The position numbers and the translations under genes are program-made. A stretch of 64,000 nt of DNA from Neptunomonas japonica DSM 18939 (lineage in GTDB: Bacteria > Pseudomonadota > Gammaproteobacteria > Pseudomonadales > Balneatricaceae). Numbering within the stretch: the first letter of the stretch is position 1; each line of letters starts with the position of its first letter. The stretch is taken from NCBI RefSeq assembly GCF_000422765.1, contig NZ_AUGR01000002.1, positions 186,001 through 250,000 of the forward strand, written 5' to 3'. The notes under the pieces were generated by a model that saw only the letters and a list, made by a program, of their open reading frames with translations, was not told the origin of the DNA and did not search any database. This document shows positions 36,214 through 44,273 of this stretch, piece by piece.

Positions 36214-36427
36214 ACTATACGTGCAATGCTGCGGTGCAGCAATCATATATTCCGTTGCTTATGTATCTTGGCTGAACAATGCGCTTATTGTAGTCATTAA
36301 TTATAGATTATGTATTAAATAACTAAAGATTAAGAAAATGAGCGCTAAACGCGCATGCTTTGAGCGGGTGAGGTTCCCCATGAACTTGGCTAAAGTCTAC
36401 AGAAGAAAGGTTAAAAGCCGTTTGTCT

Positions 36428-38923
36428 TTAGCTATCCACTATTGCGCGGTATTTATATGTTAAGTCAGTTAGAGATAGTGGTTTATCAAAATAGTAGCCC
36501 TGAGCAATATGGCAGTGGTAATTGCTTAGTTTAGCGAGTTGTTCAGCGGTCTCAACACCTTCCGCTACCATCGTGAGTCGGTATGACTCACCAATAGCAA
36601 TGATGGCTCTCACCAAATTATCGCTTTCACTATTAGTTAATAACTTATTCACAAATGAGCGGTCTATTTTTATTTCATTGATGGGTAAATTGCTTAAGTA
36701 GCTGAGTGATGAGTACCCTGTACCAAAGTCATCTAAAGATAGGTTGAAACCATGATCCCTTAACTGCTTCAATATTGGAGATACATAGGTTAAGTCTTCA
36801 ATGAGAAGGTTCTCAGTTATTTCTAAAGTAATCAATTGATTATCTATATTGTGTTTTGACACAGTAGCAACGAGACTTTCCACGAATTGGGGTGCATTTA
36901 ACTGCCGTGGAGAAAGATTCACAGAAAGAGCAATAGTGTGATCTTGATCGAGATTGAAATAGCTAATGTCTGCTAAGGATTGCTCTAATACGAACATGCC
37001 TATTTCATGAATGAGCCCCGTATCTTCGGCAATACCAATAAAGTCTACGGGGGAGATATGCCCTAGCTGCTCACTGTGCCAGCGCACGAGTGCCTCTACA
37101 CCATGTATCTCACCACTTTGGATCATAATTTGTGGTTGGTAAACCACGCTGATTTCGTTTCTTTTCAATGCTAGCCGCAGTGCGGACTCTATTTTTAGGT
37201 CCTTATGTACTTGTTGGTTGATCTGGGGATTAAAAAACAGAACCCCTCCCTTTTGTCGTTCCTTAGACTTGTACAGTACGATATCGGATTTGCTAATCAG
37301 TTTTTCTGGGTCATCACCATCATCGGGGTACATAGTCACACCAATGCTACAACTGGAATGAATGACTTTTCCCGCAATAGAAAATGAGTTTCTAAAAATA
37401 CTCTGAATGCGCTCTACTTTTTTCTCAGCTGCTCTTAAATCTTGTAACTCAGGAAAGCAAAAAATAAACTCATCACCACCAAATCGGGTAATACTGTCGC
37501 CTGTTTGTAAGATGCTTTCAAATTCATGACTAAGCGCTTGAAGTAATTTGTCGCCGATAGAATGCCCATAAAGGTCGTTGATTTTCTTGAAGTCATCAAG
37601 ATCAACAAACATTAAAGCAAACTGAGTGTTGTTAAGTTTTGAACGTTCGATACCTTGTGTAATTCGTTCTTTCAATAATAGGCGGTTTGGCAATTGAGTA
37701 AGAGCGTCATGGTGGGCAACATAGTGAAGCTGATCTTTGGTGCGCTGCAATTCATCAATATTGCTGCTGATGTGTTGTTGAAACTTATCGAACCTTCTAG
37801 AAATACTGCGGCCTAAATAAACTAATACCAAAATTAGAATGAGTGTAGCTAAAAAACTGAGTAATAAGATTTTCTGTAGTTCATCCTTATTTTGGTCGCG
37901 AACAATGGCTTCTCGCTTCATTAAGTAGTTTTCGACTTCTTTAATATACACGCCAGTGCCAATAACCCAGTTCCAGTCTGTAATCCCTTTTACATAGCTA
38001 ATTTTTTTAGCAGGCAGGCCTGTTGTGGGCATAACTGAACCAATGTATTGAACATAATCACCACCTTGCTGTGCTGTATTAATGATTTTCCTAACAAAGG
38101 GGAAGCCATTAGCCCCTCTTCCATCGAGGTTGTTTGTACCCACAAGTGACTTTTTGAAATGTGACAGGTAGTTACCTTGGTAATCAATCACAAAAACATA
38201 GCCATTATCGCCGTAGCGGATATTACTGATCCTTTTTAGTAGTCGTGCTTTGATATCATTTTCAACATCGACAAGGTATTCACCTGTACCTATGAACCAG
38301 TCATAAGGAGCAAAATACTTTCCAAAGCCTATTTTCTCGAATTGATGATTTTTATCTTGAGGCTTAACAAACCACCAATGATAAAAGCTTTCGCCATTGG
38401 TTTTAACTAACTCTCCCATCTCCCGGACGATATAACGGCCTCTTATATCTTTCAGGTCCCATTTTGATGTGCCTTCCATCTGAGGGAGTAGAGGGTGCAT
38501 CACATTGATGCCATTAGTTTTATAGATAAAGAAGTAGCCACGGCCACCATTGAAGGAGATTCGGCGTAAGCTGTCAGTTATTAGTTGGGTTACTTCTGCT
38601 TCTGGTTTATCTTGATTTTGTTGATAAATGCTTTCAGTAATTGCATAAGCTTCATTAACACGTTGCTTAATGTCATTTTTAAGGGTGTTTTTAGTTTGGT
38701 TTTTCTCGAACTGGATATCTTGAAAAACTTGATCGATCTGGCTTTTAGCAACTGCTTTTTGAAGAGCCATAAAGTTATCGCGTAGCGAGGCGATATCACT
38801 TTTTGCTTTCGTATGATTGTTATAAATGATGATAGTACTAAGCAATATGATAAAAACCCCAACGACCAGAACTGGAGCCACTTTGATAAGACGGATAAGT
38901 TTCTGATCGGATATTATTTTCAT
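36428..38923 (-). CDS. dCACHE-GGDEF-EAL c-di-GMP signalling protein
   Basis: An 831-residue inner-membrane protein with helix one near 16-36 (VLVVGVFIILLSTIIIYNN), a large periplasmic double-CACHE region (about 40-340) with two GGRGYFFIYKTNG / NGYVFVIDYQG type modules and W-x-IGTG endings, and helix two near 353-375. A GGDEF domain follows with intact RFGGDEF, then an EAL domain with GVEALVRW and DDFGTGYSSLSYL. The RxxD inhibitory site is absent (QTGD at that place). It would sense a small periplasmic ligand and both make and break c-di-GMP, the balance being unknown. Its promoter lies in 38924-38998. Confidence 0.9.
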   Translation of the reverse strand: MKIISDQKLIRLIKVAPVLVVGVFIILLSTIIIYNNHTKAKSDIASLRDNFMALQKAVAKSQIDQVFQDIQFEKNQTKNTLKNDIKQRVNEAYAITESIYQQNQDKPEAEVTQLITDSLRRISFNGGRGYFFIYKTNGINVMHPLLPQMEGTSKWDLKDIRGRYIVREMGELVKTNGESFYHWWFVKPQDKNHQFEKIGFGKYFAPYDWFIGTGEYLVDVENDIKARLLKRISNIRYGDNGYVFVIDYQGNYLSHFKKSLVGTNNLDGRGANGFPFVRKIINTAQQGGDYVQYIGSVMPTTGLPAKKISYVKGITDWNWVIGTGVYIKEVENYLMKREAIVRDQNKDELQKILLLSFLATLILILVLVYLGRSISRRFDKFQQHISSNIDELQRTKDQLHYVAHHDALTQLPNRLLLKERITQGIERSKLNNTQFALMFVDLDDFKKINDLYGHSIGDKLLQALSHEFESILQTGDSITRFGGDEFIFCFPELQDLRAAEKKVERIQSIFRNSFSIAGKVIHSSCSIGVTMYPDDGDDPEKLISKSDIVLYKSKERQKGGVLFFNPQINQQVHKDLKIESALRLALKRNEISVVYQPQIMIQSGEIHGVEALVRWHSEQLGHISPVDFIGIAEDTGLIHEIGMFVLEQSLADISYFNLDQDHTIALSVNLSPRQLNAPQFVESLVATVSKHNIDNQLITLEITENLLIEDLTYVSPILKQLRDHGFNLSLDDFGTGYSSLSYLSNLPINEIKIDRSFVNKLLTNSESDNLVRAIIAIGESYRLTMVAEGVETAEQLAKLSNYHCHIAQGYYFDKPLSLTDLTYKYRAIVDS

Positions 38924-38998
38924 CGTTCTAATAGGGTTCCAGCATCACTCAAAATTGTCTGCGCTACTAACACGCAAAAACGTATAACTAGCATGTAA

Positions 38999-39018
38999 TA
39001 AAAAGCATCCGATGCTTC
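38999..39018 (-). terminator. Minus-strand terminator before the CACHE-GGDEF-EAL gene
   Basis: AAGCATC-C-GATGCTT palindrome followed on the minus strand by TTTTTA. It would stop read-through from the DsbA-like gene into the next. Confidence 0.5.
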
Positions 39019-39170
39019 TTTGACTATAGACTAGGTTATAAGAATTCACATTGAGATAACTCGCACTATTTTTAGGTATTTGCAGGAATACCTATTCTTG
39101 AACAATAGGTTAGGTTTTATTAGGACGGTGTTGTGTATGCTCGGGTGCTTCGGGCTATTAGCGAGAGTGG

Positions 39171-39214
39171 GCTAGACTCTGCATATTAAAAAGCTGAGTC
39201 TAGCTGATTTTTTT
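39171..39214 (+). terminator. Plus-strand hairpin-T-tract with no known plus-strand gene
   Basis: GCTAGACTC and GAGTCTAGC form a perfect 9-bp stem (16-nt loop), followed by TGATTTTTTT on the plus strand. All nearby genes are on the minus strand, so what it terminates is unclear; see findings for a possible small RNA. Confidence 0.5.
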
Positions 39215-39216
39215 AT

Positions 39217-39921
39217 TTAAATTGAACATCCTTGACTATTACACACATTGGTGTTTTTCTTCGAGATAACCGTCGGTTGATTAGATTCACTTCTAGCCCA
39301 ATTGAGAGCGGTTTGAAGTTCTTCCAAAGGAGCGTATCCAGCAGCGAGACTGTAGGCACGTTTTTGATGTTGATAAATAAGAGCAGGAAACCCTTGAACG
39401 CCCATTTTGTTAGCCAGAGCGTATTCATTGTGAGTTGCTTCAAGACTAGTAGGATCATTGAAAGATGCTATAAAGCTGCCTTTCTCAATACCCGATTGTT
39501 CAGCTATTGATGATAAGTTGTCAGTGATATTCGGGTTGATACCGTCAATAAACACAGCGCGTTGTAGGGCGTGGATAAATTGGCGCATGTGGGTTTCATC
39601 TGTGAGGGATTTGACTACCACCGATGCCCTTGCGCTAGGCTCTGTGTCGTATCGAAACCCCTGAGTCTCTAAAAGCGACCAAAAAGATTTACTAAACACT
39701 TGCCCCGTTTTGGCCGTTACATGTTGAGCTGCGTTTTTTAAGTATTCACGAAATTCTATATCAGTCACTCTTGCTCGTGAGTCAGGAAAAAGACCGCCGT
39801 TGATTGTGATACAGTTAAGCTCATCGGGTAGGTTGTTATAAAAAGAATCTAATGCAGGAGCCATTCCGTAGCACCAAAGGCAGAGCGGGTCTGTAACATA
39901 TATCAGCTGAGATGGAGTCAT
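39217..39921 (-). CDS. DsbA-family protein (FrnE-like) with CLWC motif
   Basis: A 234-residue thioredoxin-fold protein without a signal peptide, so cytoplasmic. The motif DPLCLWCYG places cysteines 14 and 17 at the active site, and PALIYQHQKRAYSLAAGY contains the cis-Pro loop (GFPAL). The C-terminal NVCNSQGCSI adds two more cysteines, which is unusual and may form a second redox or metal site. FrnE-like proteins are oxidoreductases or isomerases linked to disulfide stress. It lies downstream of the DUF1641/SQR genes, though separated by about 170 bp and a hairpin, and may help with persulfide or disulfide handling (inference). Confidence 0.82.
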   Translation of the reverse strand: MTPSQLIYVTDPLCLWCYGMAPALDSFYNNLPDELNCITINGGLFPDSRARVTDIEFREYLKNAAQHVTAKTGQVFSKSFWSLLETQGFRYDTEPSARASVVVKSLTDETHMRQFIHALQRAVFIDGINPNITDNLSSIAEQSGIEKGSFIASFNDPTSLEATHNEYALANKMGVQGFPALIYQHQKRAYSLAAGYAPLEELQTALNWARSESNQPTVISKKNTNVCNSQGCSI

Positions 39922-40048
39922 GATTGCCTCTTAGTAAATAGCTTATGTGTTGGATAGGGAGTGAGTTAAAAACTGGTTTAAGAATATCTGCGTAGAGTTG
40001 TTTGAGCGTTTATAAAACTAACGCTAGGGAAGGTAATGAGATAACTGA

Positions 40049-40077
40049 ATGAGCCAAAATTTTTTATATTGGCTCAT
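40049..40077 (-). terminator. Hairpin after the DUF1641 gene
   Basis: ATGAGCCAA and TTGGCTCAT form a 9-bp perfect stem just beyond the DUF1641 stop. There is no T tract after the stem on the minus strand (the T-rich part is in the loop), so this is a tentative call. Confidence 0.4.
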
Positions 40078-40092
40078 CATAGCTAAATTCCT

Positions 40093-40515
40093 TCAATCAT
40101 ATTCTGGCAAAGGTTGGTTCATTTGCTTACCTATTCCTCTGGCCATCATCAACATGAATGCCAAGCCGCGACGAACTTCAGGGTCTTTGGCGGTTTTTAG
40201 AAGCGACCATAGAGTAGGAGGCTCCTCCATTTGTCGAACTTCATTTCCAGCCATACGCACGATGTTGCCAGCAGTCCAAGCACCACCAATGACCTCTTCA
40301 TAGCTTTTGCAAAGCTTCTCAATCATATAGTCGTCGGTCATATCAACAACATCAGCGGTGACTGACATAAGGTCAACAATCCTGTTGAGCCGACGGCCTG
40401 CTAATAGAGGCTCTAGCTTTTGAATTAATTCCACCAATCCTTCCTGTGCGTCAGGGTTAGTAAGAAGGTTGTTAGTGTTAGTTATATCTTCGATATTTTC
40501 ATTTTGGGTGTTCAT
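40093..40515 (-). CDS. DUF1641 protein, partner of SQR-like flavoprotein
   Basis: A 140-residue soluble helical protein with the DUF1641 pattern: EGLVELIQKLEPLLAGRRLNRIVDLMSVTADVVDMTDD in the first half and a C-terminal DPEVRRGLAFMLMMARGIGKQM. DUF1641 genes are commonly found beside sulfide:quinone oxidoreductase-like genes; function unknown. It starts 20 bp after the flavoprotein stop and so is in the same operon, under the TetR-type control described at 41792-41871. Confidence 0.8.
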   Translation of the reverse strand: MNTQNENIEDITNTNNLLTNPDAQEGLVELIQKLEPLLAGRRLNRIVDLMSVTADVVDMTDDYMIEKLCKSYEEVIGGAWTAGNIVRMAGNEVRQMEEPPTLWSLLKTAKDPEVRRGLAFMLMMARGIGKQMNQPLPEYD

Positions 40516-40535
40516 TTTTTGTCTCCGTCAATCAC

Positions 40536-41726
40536 TTAAACCAAACCGCGAGCTACAGACCAATAGACGCCTCTATTAAAGCTTTTGCGCATGAGTCCAC
40601 CGAGTTTATTAGGAGGTGTTGGCTGAACGTCTGAAGAGTAGTCATACCAAAGTGGCATGCCATCTTCTAGGCCCATTTGTGCAATTGCGACCACTCGTCC
40701 ATCGTATTGATCGCATAGTCGTCCTAAGCGGATATGTGAGGCAATGTTATTGACGATGACTGGTGATTGGCTATGACAAGAGCCGCCGGCTTTGCTGACG
40801 GGAAGGTCGACAGTATCACCCAGTACAAATACATTATTTAAACCATAAACTTCCATGGTTTCATGGTCTGTTGGTAGCCAGCCTTCATTATTTTGAGCTT
40901 GAGATACGCCTGAATTAATCACCGCATCAACGGCGCGGATAGGCGGAGTAGCCATCAAAATGTCGAAGTTTTCTTCTTTGCCTTCATGTGAGTATGCAAT
41001 TTTCTTATCAGGGTCAACGTGAGATAGAGAAAAGCCGTGTTGATATTTAATATCACGCTGCTCAAAAATTGTGGGTAGAACCTCACATGTATCTTTTTGC
41101 ATAAATAAGCAATTGCGTAGCAGCTGAGAGACGGTAGGATAAGTATAAACAATTTCTACTTTGTCTCTAACGCCTCTTTTACGTAATAAATCATCGAGCA
41201 TTAATGTGGTCTCGATCGGCGCAATACCACATTGATGGGGTACATTAGGTGTCTGAGGAAAGTTAACAGTAACAAAAATTCGACCTTTTTTAATTGTTGT
41301 TAATTTCTCAGCTAAGGCTTTAGCAGGCGCATATTGGTAAAAGTGATCGCCAGCTTCTTTTAGCCCTTCGATTCTTTCTGGTGCGGGTAGACAACCTGTA
41401 GATATTACTAAGTAATCGTAATCGTAGAATTTTCCGCTGGAGCAGCGCACCCTGTTTGCATTGAACTCAAAAGATTCAACCTCGTCGACAATGAAGTTAA
41501 TTTCGGGTCTTAACAGGCTCTGCTGTGGGCGACGCAATTCATCTTTAAAAAACTTATTAAAGGCAACGTACATAAATGCAGGTTTGTAGTAGTGCCATGG
41601 CGAGTTTGAAAGTAGAGAGACCTCAACTTTGTTTCTGCTTATCTCTGGGTAGAGTTTGCTTACAAGATGGTTAGCGGTCATGGTGCCGCCAATACCTCCT
41701 CCAATAACGAGAATGCGTTTTTTCAT
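40536..41726 (-). CDS. SQR-like FAD/NAD-binding oxidoreductase
   Basis: A 396-residue flavoprotein of the disulfide-reductase superfamily. The FAD dinucleotide motif is ILVIGGGIGGTMTANHL at the N-terminus; DYDYLVISTGCLPAPERIEG marks the second. Cysteines fit a sulfide:quinone oxidoreductase plan: Cys in STGC, in PHQCGIAPIE, and in GGSCHSQSP. The likely reaction is sulfide oxidation to sulfane sulfur with quinone as acceptor, at the membrane face. It leads an operon with DUF1641, downstream of two AACGAA(Y)RTTC palindromes and a TetR gene. Alternative: a related NADH or rubredoxin-type oxidoreductase. Confidence 0.85.
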   Translation of the reverse strand: MKKRILVIGGGIGGTMTANHLVSKLYPEISRNKVEVSLLSNSPWHYYKPAFMYVAFNKFFKDELRRPQQSLLRPEINFIVDEVESFEFNANRVRCSSGKFYDYDYLVISTGCLPAPERIEGLKEAGDHFYQYAPAKALAEKLTTIKKGRIFVTVNFPQTPNVPHQCGIAPIETTLMLDDLLRKRGVRDKVEIVYTYPTVSQLLRNCLFMQKDTCEVLPTIFEQRDIKYQHGFSLSHVDPDKKIAYSHEGKEENFDILMATPPIRAVDAVINSGVSQAQNNEGWLPTDHETMEVYGLNNVFVLGDTVDLPVSKAGGSCHSQSPVIVNNIASHIRLGRLCDQYDGRVVAIAQMGLEDGMPLWYDYSSDVQPTPPNKLGGLMRKSFNRGVYWSVARGLV

Positions 41727-41791
41727 GCTGCGTACTCCATTTTATATTTTTTATTGATGGCAACGGTTGAATGTGAATACAACTAAAACAA

Positions 41792-41805
41792 AACGAACGT
41801 TCATT
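41792..41805. promoter_or_regulatory. TetR operator candidate 1
   Basis: AACGAACGTTCATT lies in the 167-bp gap between the TetR gene and the SQR-like gene, 66 bp before the SQR-like start. It matches the second site 53 bp away in 11 of 14 positions and is palindromic at its core (GAACGTTC). Confidence 0.55.
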
Positions 41806-41820
41806 CTGTTTGGTGGATAT

Positions 41821-41846
41821 AAAAAAGCACTCGAAAAGCGCTTTTT
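41821..41846 (-). terminator. Intrinsic terminator of the TetR gene
   Basis: On the minus strand AAAAAGCGC pairs with GTGCTTTTT over TTTTCGA and runs into six Ts, about 48 bp beyond the TetR stop. It separates the TetR transcript from the SQR-like operon. Confidence 0.55.
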
Positions 41847-41857
41847 ATACAAAACAG

Positions 41858-41871
41858 AACGAATATTCGTT
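41858..41871. promoter_or_regulatory. TetR operator candidate 2
   Basis: AACGAATATTCGTT is a perfect 14-bp palindrome, 23 bp after the TetR stop codon. Together with AACGAACGTTCATT at 41792 it suggests a common operator for the adjacent TetR protein. Confidence 0.55.
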
Positions 41872-41893
41872 TTTAATGTTATGTTAGAAAAAA

Positions 41894-42493
41894 TTACGGG
41901 TCAAGCCCGCCCCAAGTGTTCACCCATAGATCATCTAACATGTCGGGAAGTGGCACTTCTATGACATTATCAAGGCGTAGACAGATCATTCTGATAGCAC
42001 CACCATAAACAATCATGGCTGCTACAAGAGGGTCCATTTCACGAATTTCTTTGCTTTCAATACCTTGAAATACGAAGGATCTCATGCGCACAAAAGCGGA
42101 AGCTGAGCAAATAGACTTCTCATTTGGGAGAAACTCTTTGTGGCGAGCATGAATGATAAACTGCATCACCTCCGGCTCCTTTTCTGTTAAATCAAACAAT
42201 GTTCGAATAATGGCATAGCTGCGTTCTTTCGCCGTTTGAAAAGAGGCTTCAATGTGGTCTATAAGTACATTCATGTGCTCAAGCAAGTGATTATATAAAG
42301 CCCTCGCGATGCCTTCTTTATCTTTAAAATGATGGTAAATGAAACCGATAGAAACTTGAGCGTGCTCCGCAATGTCGTGCACAGATGTTTTAAAAAAGCC
42401 TTTAGCGGTGAAGAGGTGTAAAGCGGTTGTGAGGGTTTGTGCGTTACGAAGCGGTAGTTCATTAAAGAAAACGGATTGTACAGGTGCGGTCAT
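41894..42493 (-). CDS. TetR/AcrR-family regulator
   Basis: A 199-residue TetR protein. The N-terminal helix-turn-helix reads LFTAKGFFKTSVHDIAEHAQVSIGFIYHHFKDKEGIARAL; the C-terminal domain binds an unknown ligand (conserved-looking FIIHARHKEFLPNEKSICSAS and AAMIVYGGAIRMICLRLD). One Cys in KSICSAS might respond to sulfur species, which is only a guess. It lies directly upstream of the SQR-like/DUF1641 operon and two matching palindromes are in the gap, so it most likely represses that operon. Confidence 0.85.
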   Translation of the reverse strand: MTAPVQSVFFNELPLRNAQTLTTALHLFTAKGFFKTSVHDIAEHAQVSIGFIYHHFKDKEGIARALYNHLLEHMNVLIDHIEASFQTAKERSYAIIRTLFDLTEKEPEVMQFIIHARHKEFLPNEKSICSASAFVRMRSFVFQGIESKEIREMDPLVAAMIVYGGAIRMICLRLDNVIEVPLPDMLDDLWVNTWGGLDP

Positions 42494-42647
42494 CGTTGTT
42501 CCATATACACTTTAAACGTAGCAATAATTGATAGTGCAAGATTGTAGCATGCTTTCCTTGTGTTGATCTGCTGTCCAATACCCACATATCATACAAAACG
42601 ACTATGTTATGTGAGCATTAAAATAGCAAAATGAGTTAGATATATAA

Positions 42648-44273
42648 TTAGAAATTGAATATTTTGTCTGAGCTGCTTATCAATGATGAGTCATGGCTGT
42701 TGATGATGACAAGCTTTCCTGCCCAGTGTTGATGTAGTTTGTTGAGTATGCGTGTTGCTCGTGGCTGGTCAATACCAGCCGTAGGCTCGTCTAATAATAA
42801 TATACGGCTATCTTGGAGTAGCAATCGCGCAATACCGAGCCGCTTTAACTCCCCTCCCGATGGCATGCGCTCACCATGGCCAAGCCAGGTGTTGAGCCCG
42901 TCGGGCAACTGTTGTAGCCAATCATCTAGTTCTACCAGCGTAAGTGCTTTAATCAGGGCTTCATCAGTATGAGTCTGGTGCAAGCAGAGGTTGTATCGCA
43001 CAGTACCACGTAAAAGGTCGATTTTTTGAGGCATGCTGTTGATTTGCTCAGCATGACTACCGTGAATATTTATATTTCCAGAGCTAGGTGTAAGGCGTCC
43101 TGTTAGCAAGTGCTGCAATGTTGTTTTTCCATGCCCGCTAGGCGCTGTTAACCAATACCAATGGGGAGCGGTTAGTGTGCCGCTGAGCTGCGAAATGACT
43201 GCTGGAGTTTGTTGAGGGTATTGATAGTTTAGATTAGAGAATTGTACTGAAATATTTTGTGTATCAATAAATTGCCTAGACCCATATTCACTCTCAGGTT
43301 GGGCGTGAGAGGGAGAAAGGTTATCAATTCTTTCTAGCGCGGCGTACCCCAGCCCAAAATTTGCCAATGCACTGGTGCCGTTTAAGATGATTTCTTGTGT
43401 GCCCAGCGTCAATAACAGCAACATAAATAGTTGGGAACCTTCAATTTGTGCTGCTGATAAAGCGAGCAGCCCTTGCCAGAGAACAACGAGCGTGAGTATG
43501 GCTAAAATGGCTTGATTGATTGAAAGTACGGCTTCTCGGGCAAGGCTGGTTTGTTTTTCGGTAGAGTCGGCAATACTTGCTTGATCCAGTAGCGCAGAGC
43601 CTGTTTTTTCAAGGCGCTGATGCAGGATGAGTAAGCGTAGGTTATTGAATATAGAGCTTGCGGTGCTCCATTGTAGGTTACGTTCTCGATGGAGTTTGTT
43701 TTGCGGTGCCAGTACTTTACGCAGGTATAGCCAAGGCATGAATAAGATTGAGGTGAGTACTAATGGCACTAACCAAATACCGCTATTAGGTAAAAAAACA
43801 GCCATGGCGAAAAGATACAGCAGACAACACAAGAGCATCACCAAGCCTGGAACGAGTGCTGACAAATACAGTGCCTCGGCATGTTTAATATCTTCTAATA
43901 AGCGACTGCTGGTTTCGTGGCTATTGAGTGGGTTTTCTTGCCAGTTTTGCTTGGCTATTGTTTTGAACAGTTCTGCTCTGAGCTTGGATATCACACGTAA
44001 CGTCGCTTCATGAGTTGTGACTCGTTCGCCATAACGGCCCACGGTACGTGTTATCGATAAGCCCCTGACAATAGCGCCCGGAGCAAAGTAGTTAAAGCTG
44101 TGGGCTCCTGCGATACTCAACCCTGCCAATGCTGTGGCGCTAATAAACCAACCTGATACTGCCAGCAGTGCAATCCCTGCGATAGCGGTAATGGTTGCCA
44201 GTAATAGTCCAATAACGGCCATTGAACGTTGTTCCCACAATAAGCTGAAATAGCGTGCTACTAACCTAGGCAT
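42648..44273 (-). CDS. cydC: Heterodimeric ABC transporter subunit CydC
   Basis: A 541-residue half-transporter with six N-terminal membrane helices and an ATPase domain: Walker A LTAPSGHGKTT, signature MPSGGELKRLGIARLLL, Walker B ILLLDEPTAGID and the switch His in INSHDSS. With CydD it exports glutathione/cysteine (or handles heme) to allow cytochrome bd assembly. I start it at the ATG at 44273, which overlaps the cydD end by 8 bp behind AGAGGAAG; the longer frame to 44330 has no support. The signature and P-loop sequences are complete, if divergent (APSGHGKT). Confidence 0.92.
   Translation of the reverse strand: MPRLVARYFSLLWEQRSMAVIGLLLATITAIAGIALLAVSGWFISATALAGLSIAGAHSFNYFAPGAIVRGLSITRTVGRYGERVTTHEATLRVISKLRAELFKTIAKQNWQENPLNSHETSSRLLEDIKHAEALYLSALVPGLVMLLCCLLYLFAMAVFLPNSGIWLVPLVLTSILFMPWLYLRKVLAPQNKLHRERNLQWSTASSIFNNLRLLILHQRLEKTGSALLDQASIADSTEKQTSLAREAVLSINQAILAILTLVVLWQGLLALSAAQIEGSQLFMLLLLTLGTQEIILNGTSALANFGLGYAALERIDNLSPSHAQPESEYGSRQFIDTQNISVQFSNLNYQYPQQTPAVISQLSGTLTAPHWYWLTAPSGHGKTTLQHLLTGRLTPSSGNINIHGSHAEQINSMPQKIDLLRGTVRYNLCLHQTHTDEALIKALTLVELDDWLQQLPDGLNTWLGHGERMPSGGELKRLGIARLLLQDSRILLLDEPTAGIDQPRATRILNKLHQHWAGKLVIINSHDSSLISSSDKIFNF

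Noticed and set aside
35938-36300. Frames of repeated DKY, IST, LIV or RTY in the 9-bp repeat
   Set aside because: They exist in several frames on both strands only because the repeat unit is a multiple of three; no start or ribosome site supports expression.
36330-36427. c-di-GMP riboswitch near the GGDEF-EAL gene
   Set aside because: The sequence lacks the conserved GEMM core and lies at the 3' side of the minus-strand gene.
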